Assembly (NCBI RefSeq): GCF_032854445.1
Contig: NC_088303.1
Span: forward strand, 15,383,501-15,447,500
Direction of reading: 5' to 3'
From: Liolophura sinensis
Lineage: Eukaryota; Mollusca; Polyplacophora; Chitonida; Chitonidae
Length of the DNA: 64,000 nucleotides
Within the stretch, counting starts at the first letter, position 1, and each line of letters begins with the position of its first letter. Both the position numbers and the translations under genes were made by a program. Shown piece after piece: positions 1 to 14,200 of the stretch. The notes beneath the pieces are model-generated. The model saw only the letters and a program-made list of their open reading frames with translations, was not told the origin of the DNA and made no database searches.

Positions 1-480
1 ATTCTTTATTTCTGTCTTTGTGATTTGTGGTCAACCTGTTAACATGTTTCTGAGAACTTAATTTGCTTAAATCTTAATATGTCTGTATTCTTAATAGTAG
101 CTTTACATCAGGAGGTTTGTCAGGTACATTTTACCTGAAGGCGATTTCTTCCCCAGCCTCTGCTCAGTTTCCTCCACCCATAAACCAAAATGTTGTATAA
201 ATTATGAAGTTCATTGGAATACCATACAAATCAAATGCTATATCATTATGACATTAAATTTGGTCCATAACTGCTCATTTTGCCTGATTCTGAGAGGTGT
301 ATTGATCTTAGAATGGTGTTTTTTTTTAAGGTTTGTTTGATGAGTATGATACCTTACAGGAAAAATTTTCAGTACCAAAAGTAGTATTTTATAATCTTAC
401 TTTGCCTGTAAAATGTAACTTTTGGGGTGAAGTTTTAAGCCATTTACAGTAAATCAGTGTCAAACCCTTTGTGTTGGCAG

Positions 481-1009
481 GCTCAGCTGATCCAGCATAA
501 GATCCAGGCTCTGATTCCAGCTATAATAGCCAGGTAACTATCTGCATAACAAGTGTGAAGGCTCATCAGTACTGAAAAATGTGTCTTCTGCTCATTTAGT
601 GATGGAAATGACATCAAGGGTATTTAAAATTAAAACAGCGTCACAATGCTTTATATTTTTAGTACCACACAGTATGGTAATGCAAATTAAAGTATTGACA
701 AATTTTATGAAGAGGTCAAAATGTGAACATTTAGGGCTGAAAAATAAGTGCTAAAATTATGTTATTTATGCAAGTCTGAAATGGATTCACCTGACATTAT
801 TTACAAAGGTTATTGAGATGTTAAATGTTGATTTAAATAAAGTTAATAACTACAAATCAGGCTTACTCTTTGTGAAAATTTCTAAATTTGTGTCTCTGTT
901 TTTCAGGAATGAAGACAAGGAGCCTGATGCTGCTGCTTTAGCTTTCCCTCATGTTGATGTTGTTCAAAACTGTCAAGACACACTGTACTCAAAACTGTTC
1001 TACTCATGA
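481..1009 (+). CDS. 3'-terminal coding exons of an unidentified gene (N-terminal part outside window)
   Basis: Two exons are visible. Exon 481-533 follows an acceptor ending TTGGCAG and ends with donor AG/GTAACT. Exon 907-1009 follows the acceptor TTTTTCAG and ends at TGA 1007-1009. The codon phase closes across the intron (AG+G = Arg), giving a 52-residue C-terminus that starts AQLIQHKIQALIPAI and ends DTLYSKLFYS. It is helical and amphipathic, with no membrane segment or zinc motif. I do not recognise the family. No further exon is convincing in bases 1-480, so the rest of the gene lies to the left. The gene converges on PIGA, whose stop codon is about 4.2 kb away. Conservation-like amino-acid composition and clean splice sites make it a real gene end. 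Confidence 0.6.
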
Positions 1010-1860
1010 TTCAAACCCTTACAGTTGCTCATTTAAACATCTACCATGAGTACTTAGACCACGCATAAGAACTCTTTACTGGATCTCAAGCTACAGAACA
1101 TCACAGGAAGTCTTACATTTTGCTTTCGTAAACAGCTTTAGATTGTCTGATTCAAGGTTTATAACACTGTTTATCTCGAAATATTGTACCGAGGAATGTC
1201 CAAGCCAAAAATTTGGATAAAAAAAGCTTTGAATAGTCTAATCTGCTCATACCTGTAAATAATTGGAGTTTTGGAGGCTTTAATGCGAGTCATATATGGT
1301 TAGAGTATGTTTTGGTTTGGAAGATACCCCGTGGAAAATTCATGTTAAAATAGAATGGAATTGAATGTCAATTGGGTGGAAAAAAGCTGGTTGTAAGATC
1401 TGCAATTCGTTAAACATTTTGCACATAGTTGTAGAAAGAGGTTATATGATGAAGTACTGCGTTTTGATGGAAATGTTATGTTTCCATTCACATAATGTTC
1501 AATTCACTTGTCATAAACAGCCAAAAATACTTAAAATGCTGAGACTGTTTGATATGTCAGATTTCAGTGCTGCCATATACACCTGTCTGTGGAAACAATG
1601 AAGCAGAGAAAATCAAACAAGGTGGTATTTTACATCACACATATGTGCAATACTCTCACTGAATGTGATCAAGTCATTGTGTTATACACATTATTCTGTA
1701 CATATAGGTCTAAGAATCTCAAATCACAGATGTATTATTATCATTTAATACTACATCTGTATACAGTGGTAAATATGTGCAAGTTCAGGCTGGTTAACCA
1801 TGACACTTGTTGCTACAAATGTACTCTAGCAAATTCAGTTTGTTATGATTATTAAAGTCA
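1010..1860 (+). other. Probable 3' UTR of the preceding gene, with ATTAAA signal
   Basis: AT-rich sequence follows the TGA at 1009 without coding potential. A variant polyadenylation signal ATTAAA is at 1851-1856. The transcript end is inferred. Confidence 0.4.
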
Positions 1861-4800
1861 ATACACGAAATACCTTCCGTACTTGATCTATTATGTCATG
1901 CAGATTTGTTTTTGTTTTCTGTGGGAGTAACTTGGCCTTATATTAATTCCAGTTCTACGTGTATTGCCATTTCTTGTACCAGGAAGATTGTAATGCAAGC
2001 TCATCTGCCATGTGTAAAGTGCTGTCTTGCTGCATGCCAAAAACCAGTCACAGAATGCTGACCCCAAACCGATAATCTTGCTTTCCCATAAACAATGACC
2101 AACAAGTTTATGTTATTGATTAGATTGGTGTTTTAACAATATACTCAAGATTAGGTCTAGTTTGTAAGTGGAAGAAACCGGAGTGCCTAAAGTAAACCAC
2201 TAACATTCACCAAGTGCCTGACAAACCTCCTGACGTACAGCTGTAACTGAAACGAGAGCTGGAGTTGAACATTTGACCTCATTGGTCAAGGGCCTGATGT
2301 GTCATTGAGTAAACACTTTGATATCTGTCAAATCATTGAAACAAATACAACTAACAACTTGAGTACAGCTTATTTGTCAAGTACATGTTTAAGTATATTC
2401 CATTTTTGTATGTGATATCCTTGACATGCTTACATATATTACACAAACCTTTTTGGCACTGTTTGACTTTTTTATAGTACCCGTGGCCTAGCTTTACCCG
2501 AGGATAAATATAGCATGATTCTCCATTACCGTCATACACGTGGAATTGCCCGCGACATGAATCTTAAATGCTGTGTCAAACAATGAAATGCAACTAAACA
2601 TAGGATGCTGTATGGTACTGAGGATGTTTACACAACTATATTCCCCATCTGCGTTGATACCGGTAAGAATGCAATAACCGTACAGGCCTATATTTTGGGT
2701 ACTGTTTTGACTCCATTAATAATGCAAGCAGCATTTGAAATACAGGAACCTGTCACTGCCTGGACTCTGTACACCATTTTTTTCCAATGCTGTTGTATTT
2801 GCCTGATGAGCTTTCCGAAAAGCTTAGTTTCAGTCCACTGTTTATTTGTCGAAATTTCAGTATTAACTTAACTCTTGTGTTAGAGGTTAGAATAGGATCA
2901 CATGATGTAAACCATCCAATGATATTTTGTGTATGGATTCTCACTGTCTCCCAGGCATTTCAGTCATTTGATTGGGAACTGGGTCACCAAACTGTTTTAC
3001 CAGAGAATCAAGCTATACTTATCAGCTGGCAATCAAGTAAAGTATGATGACATACATATATACCACTGATATTATGAGCATATTTTTTTCCATTACTGGT
3101 TGTAAAATACAGGAGATTTTGACATAAACATATTACTAAACATGAATGTGTGTAACAAATTCTCTACTCAACTCACCTACAACAATATAAATTATTGCAA
3201 TTAGTTACCAGTGGTCTTGCCACCTGTCCTTCATTCTCATCAATGAAGCCCAGGTACACGTATAAGATACATTCCATCCTAATATTCGAGGTTATGCTCA
3301 AAGGCCACATTACAATACAGGACTGGCATACATAAAAATTGCATAAGACACAGATCAAGCAAGTTTCATAATCAACTGCATTGAATAAATGACTTGTCAT
3401 TCAATACAATTTAGAATTACAAGAAAGGTTTTTCTTACTTAAAATGCACTCACCACATGTGCACGTACTGTATATTAACCAAGAAATTCATAACAGTAGC
3501 TCTCTGACATTTACACCTCAACATTTGTCTTCATATCAGTGGTATTTAAAATTGAAAAATCGTGTTAAAGCATTACATCACAATGCAGCTTAATCAGCAA
3601 CAGAATAATAAAAGGATACTGAGCCCATATCAGCAGACTGTTACAAAAACAATCTATCAAATATTTCTTAATATTTCTGTTTTTGATTTGGTAAAATCCA
3701 AAAATCAATCATTATTACCACTGTCACTTAATAACATATTGTGTTTTCCTATACAAGACACAATACAATTAAATTACAATCATGAGAACAGGGCTTCATC
3801 AAGCTGGAGTGAATAATTTGAGTACACATTTAATGTGCAAAGCTGTCAGTTTCATCATTTTTACACAAAGGCACAAAAATATGAAAACCGTATTATTTTG
3901 GATCCCAAACTTCTCACCCCCAAAGCCATCTGAACAGGATAAAAATGCCCTAGATCAAACCTTGAGAATGTACGTATTTAACAATGTACTAGAGAATGTT
4001 TCACTTCTATGACAGTCGGTGGTCTCGTCTGTGGGTTGAGAAAGCTGAGATAGGAAGCGGAATAAAAAAACCCTTTTGAAGTCAACTGGTATCTTATACA
4101 AGTACATAATGGTGAGGAAAATCAGCTATATTCAATGAAATAAAAACAAAAAATTAGCCAATATTTTCATTTGAATCACACTAACAACATACATGTGCCA
4201 ATTTAACATGATGTTGAGCTGTATCACAGACATAAACCTGCCAAACTGAATTTAGAAGCAGTAATACTTTGCACTGAATATCATTAATTGTCATTTTGAA
4301 ATCAATGGACAACGTCCTGTGATTGCCACAATATAAACCATTGCTACAACAGCAAAAAATCTTTCTTTTGTAAAAGAAATTGCTTTAATAGATTGCAGTT
4401 CTGTAAAGTGAGAAAATTTGCAAAGAAAGTAAACTACGTCAGCATTGTGAAAGTGGACAAAAGAATATGGAATTAGCATCTATTGATTTCTTGAAAGCTT
4501 TGAATTCAGCTACTGTGTTTAATATTTAGATTCAGCCCTATTTGTATCTGCACCAGTATATTGGACTTAAAGCAGTGAAACTACAGCCCCAAACTGTCAG
4601 ACCTTGGTTTTTGTCAAAAACCTCCATGTTTTAGTCAGTAAAATCATATTCTCACAACTGTGCAAAGCACAAAAGACAATTAAGATCAAATATGATTAAA
4701 AATTTGATTAAAATTAAAGTCTACTGTCAGTTTTGATTGATACTTTGTAAACATACTTGTACATGTAGTTTAAACTTTTATATGTACTTCCGTAATTAAT

Positions 4801-5201
4801 ATCCTGAGAAAGTTTTGATAATGATCGCTACATTTACAATTTTTTTTTTTTTTTTTATAAAAATGAAAATAATAAGATAACAAAAAATAACAATAAAGCA
4901 TCATAAATCTTATTTGTGAAAATGTATATATTCCAGAAGAATGGTAGGATTCTGTTAAAATATTACTGATTGATTTGATTTGTTTATAGTTTGAGGGAAT
5001 CTGGTTGATACTCAGTAAATAATCTCCATGATTTCATTCGTAAACACATGTTACATGGTATAAAAAGGTAAAAAACAGTGTACGATATAAAAGTATTTCT
5101 GCTACTGGAAATAACACAAGTGACCATTGTAAAAACATTGCATAGTCCATAAGATAATTGTCAATGTCTTTACACAGTACTTCAGCTAAATTCAGCCTTT
5201 G
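1861..5201. other. Intergenic spacer between converging genes
   Basis: There is no supported coding region. Open frames here are short, lack family resemblance and sit in AT-rich sequence. A degenerate repeat-like piece (about 2165-2310) shares wording with sequence near 14270-14400, and is probably an old SINE. A poly-T/poly-A tract is at about 4840-4860. The part next to 5202 is presumably the PIGA 3' UTR, but I found no clear AATAAA on the minus strand. Confidence 0.4.
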
Positions 5202-8200
5202 TCAAGAGAAATGAGCTTTGTGAGCTTTCCTTTTTAACCGTTTCCGTACACGTCCATTTGGTTCTATGACATGGGGAAGTCCCTGTTCTACTGATTTTCG
5301 GGGGAATTCTGGAGCCCTCTCAAAGCCCTGCAGAACAGAGAAGTAAAGCACATTTTTTATCCATTCACAGGTACAGCTGTATAGATAGGCTGATTACTCA
5401 ATACTGTGTTTCACCTAAACTGTAGCATCTTTCAATTTTGCTTTATTGATTAATCCACTTTTTAAGGCCACTTAAAAAGATTTTTTTGTGAAATTTGATT
5501 AACACATCAGAAAATCTTAAGGGATGGTATTGAGCATCACTTAAGGCCTTTACATGCCTGAGAAAGTGCATATTTGCAGATTAAACTTTAGGTGAAATAA
5601 GGTACACCTTGTTTTCAGTCCATAAAAAAAAACAACCATAAGCTGCCCCTGTCAAGCCCCTGACCAGTGAGGTCTGGTGTTCCAATCCAGTATTTGGTCT
5701 TTCAGCTGCTAGATTCACCTGATTACATCTAGAGGTTTGTCAAAGATGTTTCCGGTCTCTGACCATTAACCTAATCGCCGTCATGTATAAAGTTAAAGTT
5801 CATGCGTACAGCTTTTTATCAACAAAATTAAACTTTTAATTAGTTTGCAGTATAAAACCGACTTTGCACATTTTATCAGACATTAGATGTCAAAACAATA
5901 GGATACTGCTATCCTTCAAAATACACAAAATACAAACCTCTGAGGGGAACATCCACTGTAGTAGCAGTAAGACAAAACAATTCAACATGACCGCTATCAC
6001 AAACAGTTTTCCTGCCAAAGGACCACAGCCATAATACCTAAGGGGATAAATTGATCAGGATTTTAATAAAAAATCAGTATATGGAATGGGAATACCTGCA
6101 AGTTCATCTTGTAAAAAGTGAGCTAGATTCACTTAGGGGAATGTGTAACCTTATTTGTTTGAGGGGGATTGGGCCGTGGATAAGTGGTTTGACGCGCTCG
6201 CCAATTAACTGCTAGCACATATGGGACACAGATTCAAACCTATCCTTGGACACTGAATTTGTGACAATAAAAACGCATTCATCTGGCCATTTGCAGTGTA
6301 ATCTTCATTAAAGACCACTTATCTTAAAATATAAATATAATGTCACATGTGGAAACTAAAGCAATTTTTAAGTGGAATTTATGCAAAGAATTCTCATGAA
6401 AATGATTTGTTTGTGTCAAGATTCAAGCTGTGCAAAACTGTGCAAATTTTTTCTCTACACTGCACAGTTCACTCAGAATGTTTCCAAATATTGGTCGCAG
6501 AGGTGGTTGAAAAGGTTGAAGAATTAGGGTATGGCAGGCACTCCCGTTTCCTCCACCCATAAAAACCAACTGCCATCATATAAGCGTAAAATTCTTGAGT
6601 GTGACATTAAACAACAATCAAATCAATAAACAAATAAATTATTTGCTTGAGACTCATTGTCAATACAGGTAGTTCAAACTTCCATCCACTGTGTTAATTT
6701 TCTTAAAAATGAAAGTTCTTAATTAATCGTGAGGCACCTGGTCAAGAATCTACATATCAGAAGGTTAAGCATTATTCAGGGTTTCACTATAAAGCCAGAA
6801 GATGCATGCTTTCATCACCAGTTCCACTTGGAAACACTACTACAGTGCCTCAAAACTGCCCTGAAGTCCAACTTACGTGGAGATTCTTTCCTGCAGATCT
6901 GGGGAAGGGGTGGTCATCACAGCATCATATACAAGCTCTGTCCTGCGGGCGACATCCTGCCAGGTGTACAAGTCTCTCACAGCCATGTGTGTAGCGTAAG
7001 GGTCTACACTTCCCTCACGACATTTCACTATAGCCTTCTCCAGCTCGACAACAAGGCCTGTTGAATTAACATACCATTTTAAAGGAGAAGAAAACTTAAA
7101 ACAATGACACTATAGGCTGGAAAGAGCACATTTTTTTTCTATCTGGTGGTGCCTTCTGCATAATTTTGCAATTTTTCCTCGCCATACATGAAAGTCTGAA
7201 AACGGCCAAGCTGGCATAAATCGCTGAGTTCATCACGTCCTCCATCTTTAAAACCCTGTAATTTATGCTGGGGATGTGTTGCCTCTCAGCCAATGAGAGT
7301 TGTTAAAACTGCCGGCTTGTTCGTGTAGACTTGGAACTTACGTCCAACATTCCGGTTTCCTGATCATCAAGCGGAATATGAACTGTACTGTTCGGAACCT
7401 TCTGGGAAGAAGAGTTCTATCGGAAATGTACGAACTGCACTTCGGCCGTTTCCTGCGGCAGTTCTCCTCCTAACACAGAAGACTTCAGGACTAGTTCTTA
7501 GGCAAAATGGAGTCGCCCACAGCGGAATTTGGCGCTGACTTTATTTATAATTTATCAACTTCAGGTACATATTACAATTTTTTTATGGCATGCATCTGCA
7601 AGGAAATTCATACTCTTTTGATATTTAAATTTTCTACTCCTTTAAGATCCAGGGGTCATTTGTTCACGTGCCTGGCTTAAATATTAATACCGGTACCATT
7701 CTAATCATACTCCAAAACTAATGGGACTTTATTTTAGACTGAAGATAATATAGGGATTAAATGCTAATTCACTGTTGAATTACTGGGTCCAGTACCTCAA
7801 AGAACATACGATCAAAAAAAAAAAACTTTTAATTTTTTAGCGATTGAATTTTAATTTTCTCAATTCCCGAATACTTCAGTGATGGATATATACACAGTCT
7901 ACTTTTACTTACATGTGTTATCAAACAATAAATATCATAAAGAAAAAAATGAACTTTCGCTGGACAAACTACAGATGTTTATTGCAGACACAGCTAACAT
8001 TACGGAATATGAAGAAAAAATGCTTATTCTTCATGCTGTCTTACCAGACAGGATAGCAGTTACTTACAGGAGACGCTGGGCTCAGCCAGAAAGATTGCCC
8101 CTGGGGGGAGGACCTCTGGTATACCACCCACCTTAGTGCTCACCACCTGTAAGCTGCCAAACATCACAAAAACACCCACCGATTATTTACATACATATGC

Positions 8201-11200
8201 ATTTATATGAGTAGTATCATTTGCTATATTGCTTTCACTTTTTGACTACGGCGTAAAACACCAATCAAATAAATAAATTTGATTTATCCACGTTTGCTGA
8301 TGCCTTATTAAGGTAGTCAAGTTTTCAGATACCTTGCTAAGAGCACTGGTCCACATCAGTTTCTTTCAGCTATAAACCTGATCATAATTGTAGATTATTT
8401 AAATTTATTTCTTTCGATTTTGTTCAATGCCATACTCAAGAATTTTTACATAAACCATGTACACGTATATGATGGTGGCATTTTGGACAGAAAATTAAGC
8501 TTGATAAAAAAAAAAGTTTGTGCATCAGCCTTGTATGGTCATGCAGTATGAATGCACTGAAAAGGTGAAACTTTTTAAAACCTGGCAATACTTTGTGTCT
8601 CTCAGTTTTCAATTTCAATTTAAAACTGTTTTGCAATAAGGGCCAACGTTACATTTCGCAAACCAATTTTTTTCTAAAATTAAATAATAAATGCATCTTC
8701 TCTGACATGTCTTAGAGAAAACACAATTAGATACATCAGCTTTCTGGCTTCTCTCCTTTTCTTGAGACTAAGTACACAGAAAGACACATACTACGACTAA
8801 TGAATACTGGCAATAAATCTTTCTTTTGAAGCTGTAGTGGAACTGTTTTATTCTACTAATGTGAAAAGAAAATGAATGCGGATATAATAACAAGGTCTCA
8901 CCCACAACAAGCCCCTTCCACAATTGCAATACAAAAAGCTTCCGTCAATGACGTGTTGAGAAATATATCGCCCTGCACTAAAACCTGCAAAATGATTTAC
9001 TAGTATTAACAAATATTTACATACACATGAACATGTATGTGTATTTCCAAGATTCTTGAATGGCCAAACTTAATGGGAACTCGCAAAACTCCTTTCCCCC
9101 GGTAACAAGACAGTATAAAGCTATGAACTCTTGTTCTTCTTCTTACATCAAAACTATCGGTGAATGTGTGCTCCTAAAACACATATGAAGTAAACACAGA
9201 CTGGACCTTTTGTGTAGCTCATCACTGAGGTTCCAATTCATGTTAGCTAAAAACATGCCAGACATGTGGCTACATTTAGACATTGAGCACTGACATGGTG
9301 GTATATGGTATTTGACTTCTACACCAGCAATCAAAATTATCAATGAACAGGCAAGGTCACCTCACATGTAAACCTCATCATACATATTATAATTTATTGA
9401 TTTAATCCAAACATAATGAACGTAAATGTTCACTGATACGACTGTGGTGAGATTTAATATGTCTAGAGGAAACAAGAGTGACCAAAATAAATCGCATCTA
9501 TCTCCTGGAAACCTCTTAATTTAAATCCGCAGCAGAACTTTTGACAGCTTGATTCAATCCTGCGACTTCAGTGGTCAAGGGTAGATCTGCTACAGTGAGA
9601 CCATTGCTTTGGACGGTGAACCAGGGAAGGTCCCTCATCCCTACCCCACTCATGAAAGAAGACGACAGCCAAGCTTGTTGGAGCACATACAGCATCACTT
9701 TTCAGCAAGAACTCTATAAACTCAAGCCAAAGTCTGCTGGTACATGTATCTTCTGGAATATGTATCTTTACCTCTTGTACTTTACTGTGTTCCAGGCTGC
9801 CTAGGAGATGAACTCTGTCATGTAGCTCATATTTCTCCCTTACTTCCTCCAGGAGAATCCTCTTTGGACCATTCCCACCTGCACATCATGAACAGACATA
9901 TATTTATTTATTTATTTATTTATTGACAGGTGTTTAACGACAGTTGTTTAACAGCCTTTTTACTCTCAAGTCAAGCCCAATATGTATGCCACTAACATGC
10001 AGGGAACTTCAGGCTAGACCACCAGGAATCCTCACAATTCCCTCTCCAGGGCTGAGGGGGCTAAGACTGCCCACCACCCCGTGTACTGATCCATTCTAAG
10101 AGCACCAGAAATACTCCACGAATCCTCACAATTCCCTGCCCAGGAATGAGGGGGCTGAGACTGGCCCACCACCCCGTGTTCTGATCGATTCCAAGAGCAC
10201 CAGAAATACTCCAGGAATCCTCACAATTCCCTGCCCAGGAATGAGGGGGCTAAGACTGCCCACCACCCCGTGTACTGATCGATTCCAAGAGCACCAGAAA
10301 TACTCCAGGAATCCTCACAATTCCCTCTCCAGGGCTGAGGGGGTTGAGACTGGCCCACCACACTGTGTGCTGATCGATTCCAAGAGCACCAGAAATACTC
10401 CAGGAATCCTCACAATTCCCTGCCCAGGAATGAGGGGGCTGAGGGGGCTGAGACTGGCTCACCACACCGTGTGCTAATCGATTCCAAGAGCACCAGAAAT
10501 ACTCCAGGAATCCTCACAATTCCCTCTCCAGGGCTGAGGGGGCTGAGGGGGCTAAGACTGGCCCACCACACCGTGTGCTGATCGATTCCAAGACGAGCAG
10601 AAATACTCCAGGAATCCTCACAATTCCCTCTCCAGGGCTGAGGGGGCTGAGGGGACTGAGACTGGCCCACCACACCGTGTGCTGATCGATTCTATGAGCA
10701 CCAGAAATACTCCAGGAATCCTCACATTTCCCTCTCCAGGGCTGAGGGGGCTGAGACTGGCCCACCACCCCGTGTACTGATCCATTCTAAGAGCACCAGA
10801 AATACTCACGGAATCCTCACAATTGCCTGCCCAGGAATGAGGGGACTGAGACTGGCCCACCACATCGTGTGCTGATCGATTCCAAGAGCACCAGAAATAC
10901 TCCAGGAATCCTCACAATTCCCTCTCCAGGGCTGAGGGGGCTGAGGGGGCTAAGACTGGCCCACCACACTGTGTGCTGATCGATTCCAAGAGCACCAGAA
11001 ATACTCCAGGAATCCTCACAATTCCCTGCCCAGGAATGAGGGGACTGAAACTGGCCCACCACACCGTGTGCTGATCGATTCCAAGACGAGCAGAAATACT
11101 CCAGGAATCCTCACAATTCCCTCTCCAGGGCTGAGGGGGTTGAGGGGCTGAGACTGGCCCACCACCCCGTGTGCTGATCGATTCCAAGAGCACCAGAAAA

Positions 11201-14200
11201 ACTCCAGGAATCCTCACAATTCTCTCTCCAGGGCTGAGGGGGTTGAGACTGGCCCACCACACTGTGTGCTGATCGATTCCAAGAGCACCAGAAATACTCC
11301 AGGAATCCTCACAATTCCCTGCCCAGGAATGAGGGGGCTGAGGGGGCTGAGACTGGCCCACCACACTGTGTGCTGATCGATTCCAAGAGCACCAGAAATA
11401 CTCCAGGAATCCTCACAATTCCCTCTCCAGGGCTGAGGGGGCTGAGGGGGCTAAGACTGGCCCACCACACCGTGTGCTGATCGATTCCAAGACGAGCAGA
11501 AATACTCCAGGAATCCTCACAATTCCCTCTCCAGGAATGAGGGGGCTGAGACTGGCCCACCACCCCATGTACTGATCCATTCTAAGAGCACCAGAATATA
11601 CTCACGGAATCCTCACAATTCCCTGCCCAGGAATGAGGGGACTGAGACTGGCCCACCACACCATGTGCTGATCGACTCCAAGAGCACCAGAAATACTCCA
11701 GGAATCCTCACAATTCCCTCTCCAGGGCTGAGGGGGCTAAGACTGGCCCACCACACTGTGTGCTGATCGATTCCAAGAGCACCAGAAATACTCCAGGAAT
11801 CCTCACAATTCCCTGCCCAGGAATGAGGGGACTGAGACTGGCCCACCACACCGTGTGCTGATCGATTCCAAGAGCACCAGAAAAACTCCAGGAATCCTCA
11901 CAATTCTCTCTCCAGGGCTGAGGGGGTTGAGACTGACCCACCACACTGTGTGCTGATCGATTCCAAGAGCACCAGAAATACTCCAGGAATCCTCACAATT
12001 CCCTGCCCAGGAATGAGGGGGCTGAGGGGGCTGAGACTGGCTCACCACACCCTGTGCTGATCGATTCCAAGAGCACCAGAAATACTCCAGGAATCCTCAC
12101 AATTCCCTCTCCAGGGCTGAGGGGCTTGAGGGGGCTAAGACTGGCCCACCACACCGTGTGCTGATCGATTCCAAGACGAGCAGAAATACTCCAGGAATCC
12201 TCACAATTCCCTCTCCAGGGCTGAGGGGGCTGAGGGGACTGAGACTGGCCCACCACACCGTGTGCTGATCGATTCTATGAGCACCAGAAATACTCCAGGA
12301 ATCCTCACAATTCCCTCTCCAGTGCTGAGGGGGCTGAGACTGGCCCACCACCCCGTGTACTGATCCATTCTAAGAGCACCAGAAATACTCACGGAATCCT
12401 CACAATTCCCTGCCCAGGAATGAGGGTACTGAGACTGGCCCACCACACCGTGTGCTGATCGATTCCAAGAGCACCAGAAATACTCCAGGAATCCTCACAA
12501 TTCCCTCTCCAGGGCTGAGGGGGCTGAGGGGGCTAAGACTGGCCCACCACACTGTGTGCTGATCGATTCCAAGAGCACCAGAAATACTCCAGGAATCCTC
12601 ACAATTCCCTGCCCAGGAATGAGGGGACTGAAACTGGCCCACCACACCGTGTGCTGATCGATTCCAAGACGAGCAGAAATACTCCAGGAATCCTCACAAT
12701 TCCCTCTCCAGGGCTGAGGGGGTTGAGGGGCTGAGACTGGCCCACCACCCCGTGTGCTGATCGATTCCAAGAGCACCAGAAAAACTCCAGGAATCCTCAC
12801 AATTCTCTCTCCAGGGCTGAGGGGGTTGAGACTGGCCCACCACACTGTGTGCTGATCGATTCCAAGAGCACCAGAAATACTCCAGGAATCCTCACAATTC
12901 CCTCTCCAGGGCTGAGGGGGCTAAGACTGGCCCACCACACCGTGTGCTGATCGATTCCAAGAAACACATCTCCATTGCACTCCACCACCAGCCCAGTGGC
13001 GCTTAGTGCCTGGAGTTTACTGTCTGGTGTTTAGTGCTTTGCATGCTGAAGTGTTTTTCACTTATATGATTGCTGTCAGTTTATAGGTCAAGAAAACTAT
13101 AATTGTACCCATTGCATTAATTCCTTAACTCTATATCAGTTAAAGGTTAGCAGCATGTCATGCATTCTTAAACCACTGTATCAGTGATTCGTATACATAT
13201 CAAGTATGCAGTACAGTGATAAACAGAGGCATGTACATGTACATGTACTAAGTGCATGTACTAAGTACATTTTGAATAAGATCAACCTTTCGTATCATGA
13301 GAAGAAAACAGATGAAACATCACGCAGAAAGCAATGCTATGCACATTCAATTTTTCTGGATAGATAGCATTTCCACTGATATACTGACCAATAATAAACT
13401 GGACGTCTGGGTGTTTAAGACAGAGCTCTGGGATGATTCCGGCCAGTAGGTCCATTCCTTTCCTGTACACAAGACGACTGACCACCACTATGGTCACTGC
13501 AAAAGAATTAGGGATAGATATACCTGTATGTAAATACAAAACGAGAATTCTAACTTAATATATGGTAAATTACCTACAGTTTCGCCCTGGGACTCGGAAA
13601 TTGTATCCCAGGGTTCATTGCGTTGATTGTGATTGTTAATGACTGAGCGCCGCTGGAGAGCATCAAGGATGGTCAGGGGATTATACTGACAGTTCAAGAG
13701 TGTAATAAACAAGCTAACGCTTCACTGAGCAGTTACTCTATGCTCCTCCCACCAACAGTTCATGTTTTCCTCAGTTTTAATCATAATAATTTTAGTACTT
13801 GCACTTCACAATAGGTTGATTGTCTTGTTATTATTATTTTGTGATAAATGGGAATTTGGGAGAAAACTTTGTGGAGATTAAGTGTGACTAACCAGTACCT
13901 TTACCCATGTGGAGTGTCATGCCAAATATCGGTATCTGAGTTTAAACCTCAGGGCTCTCCGTATACAAAGCTGTGGCAGAATTTAGCACACAAATCACTC
14001 TTTTTTGTTGTCTTGCCGCAACTCAGATTGTGCCAAAGTAAATGACAAGAACTCACATGTGACACTTCAGGTCATTTACCGTAATTACAAGAGGACAGAC
14101 GACATACGGTACATGTATATTTTCATGATTTAGGACATAGAACTTCATCACAGCCATATGTATTGTATTTTTGTTTCATTTGTATGGCATATTCAACAAT

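Noticed and set aside
10241-12988. Many overlapping minus-strand open frames of 70-150 codons
   Set aside because: They are translations of the 95-104 bp minisatellite; unit length is not a multiple of three, so each frame strings together shifted readings of the same unit and begins and ends at repeat positions.
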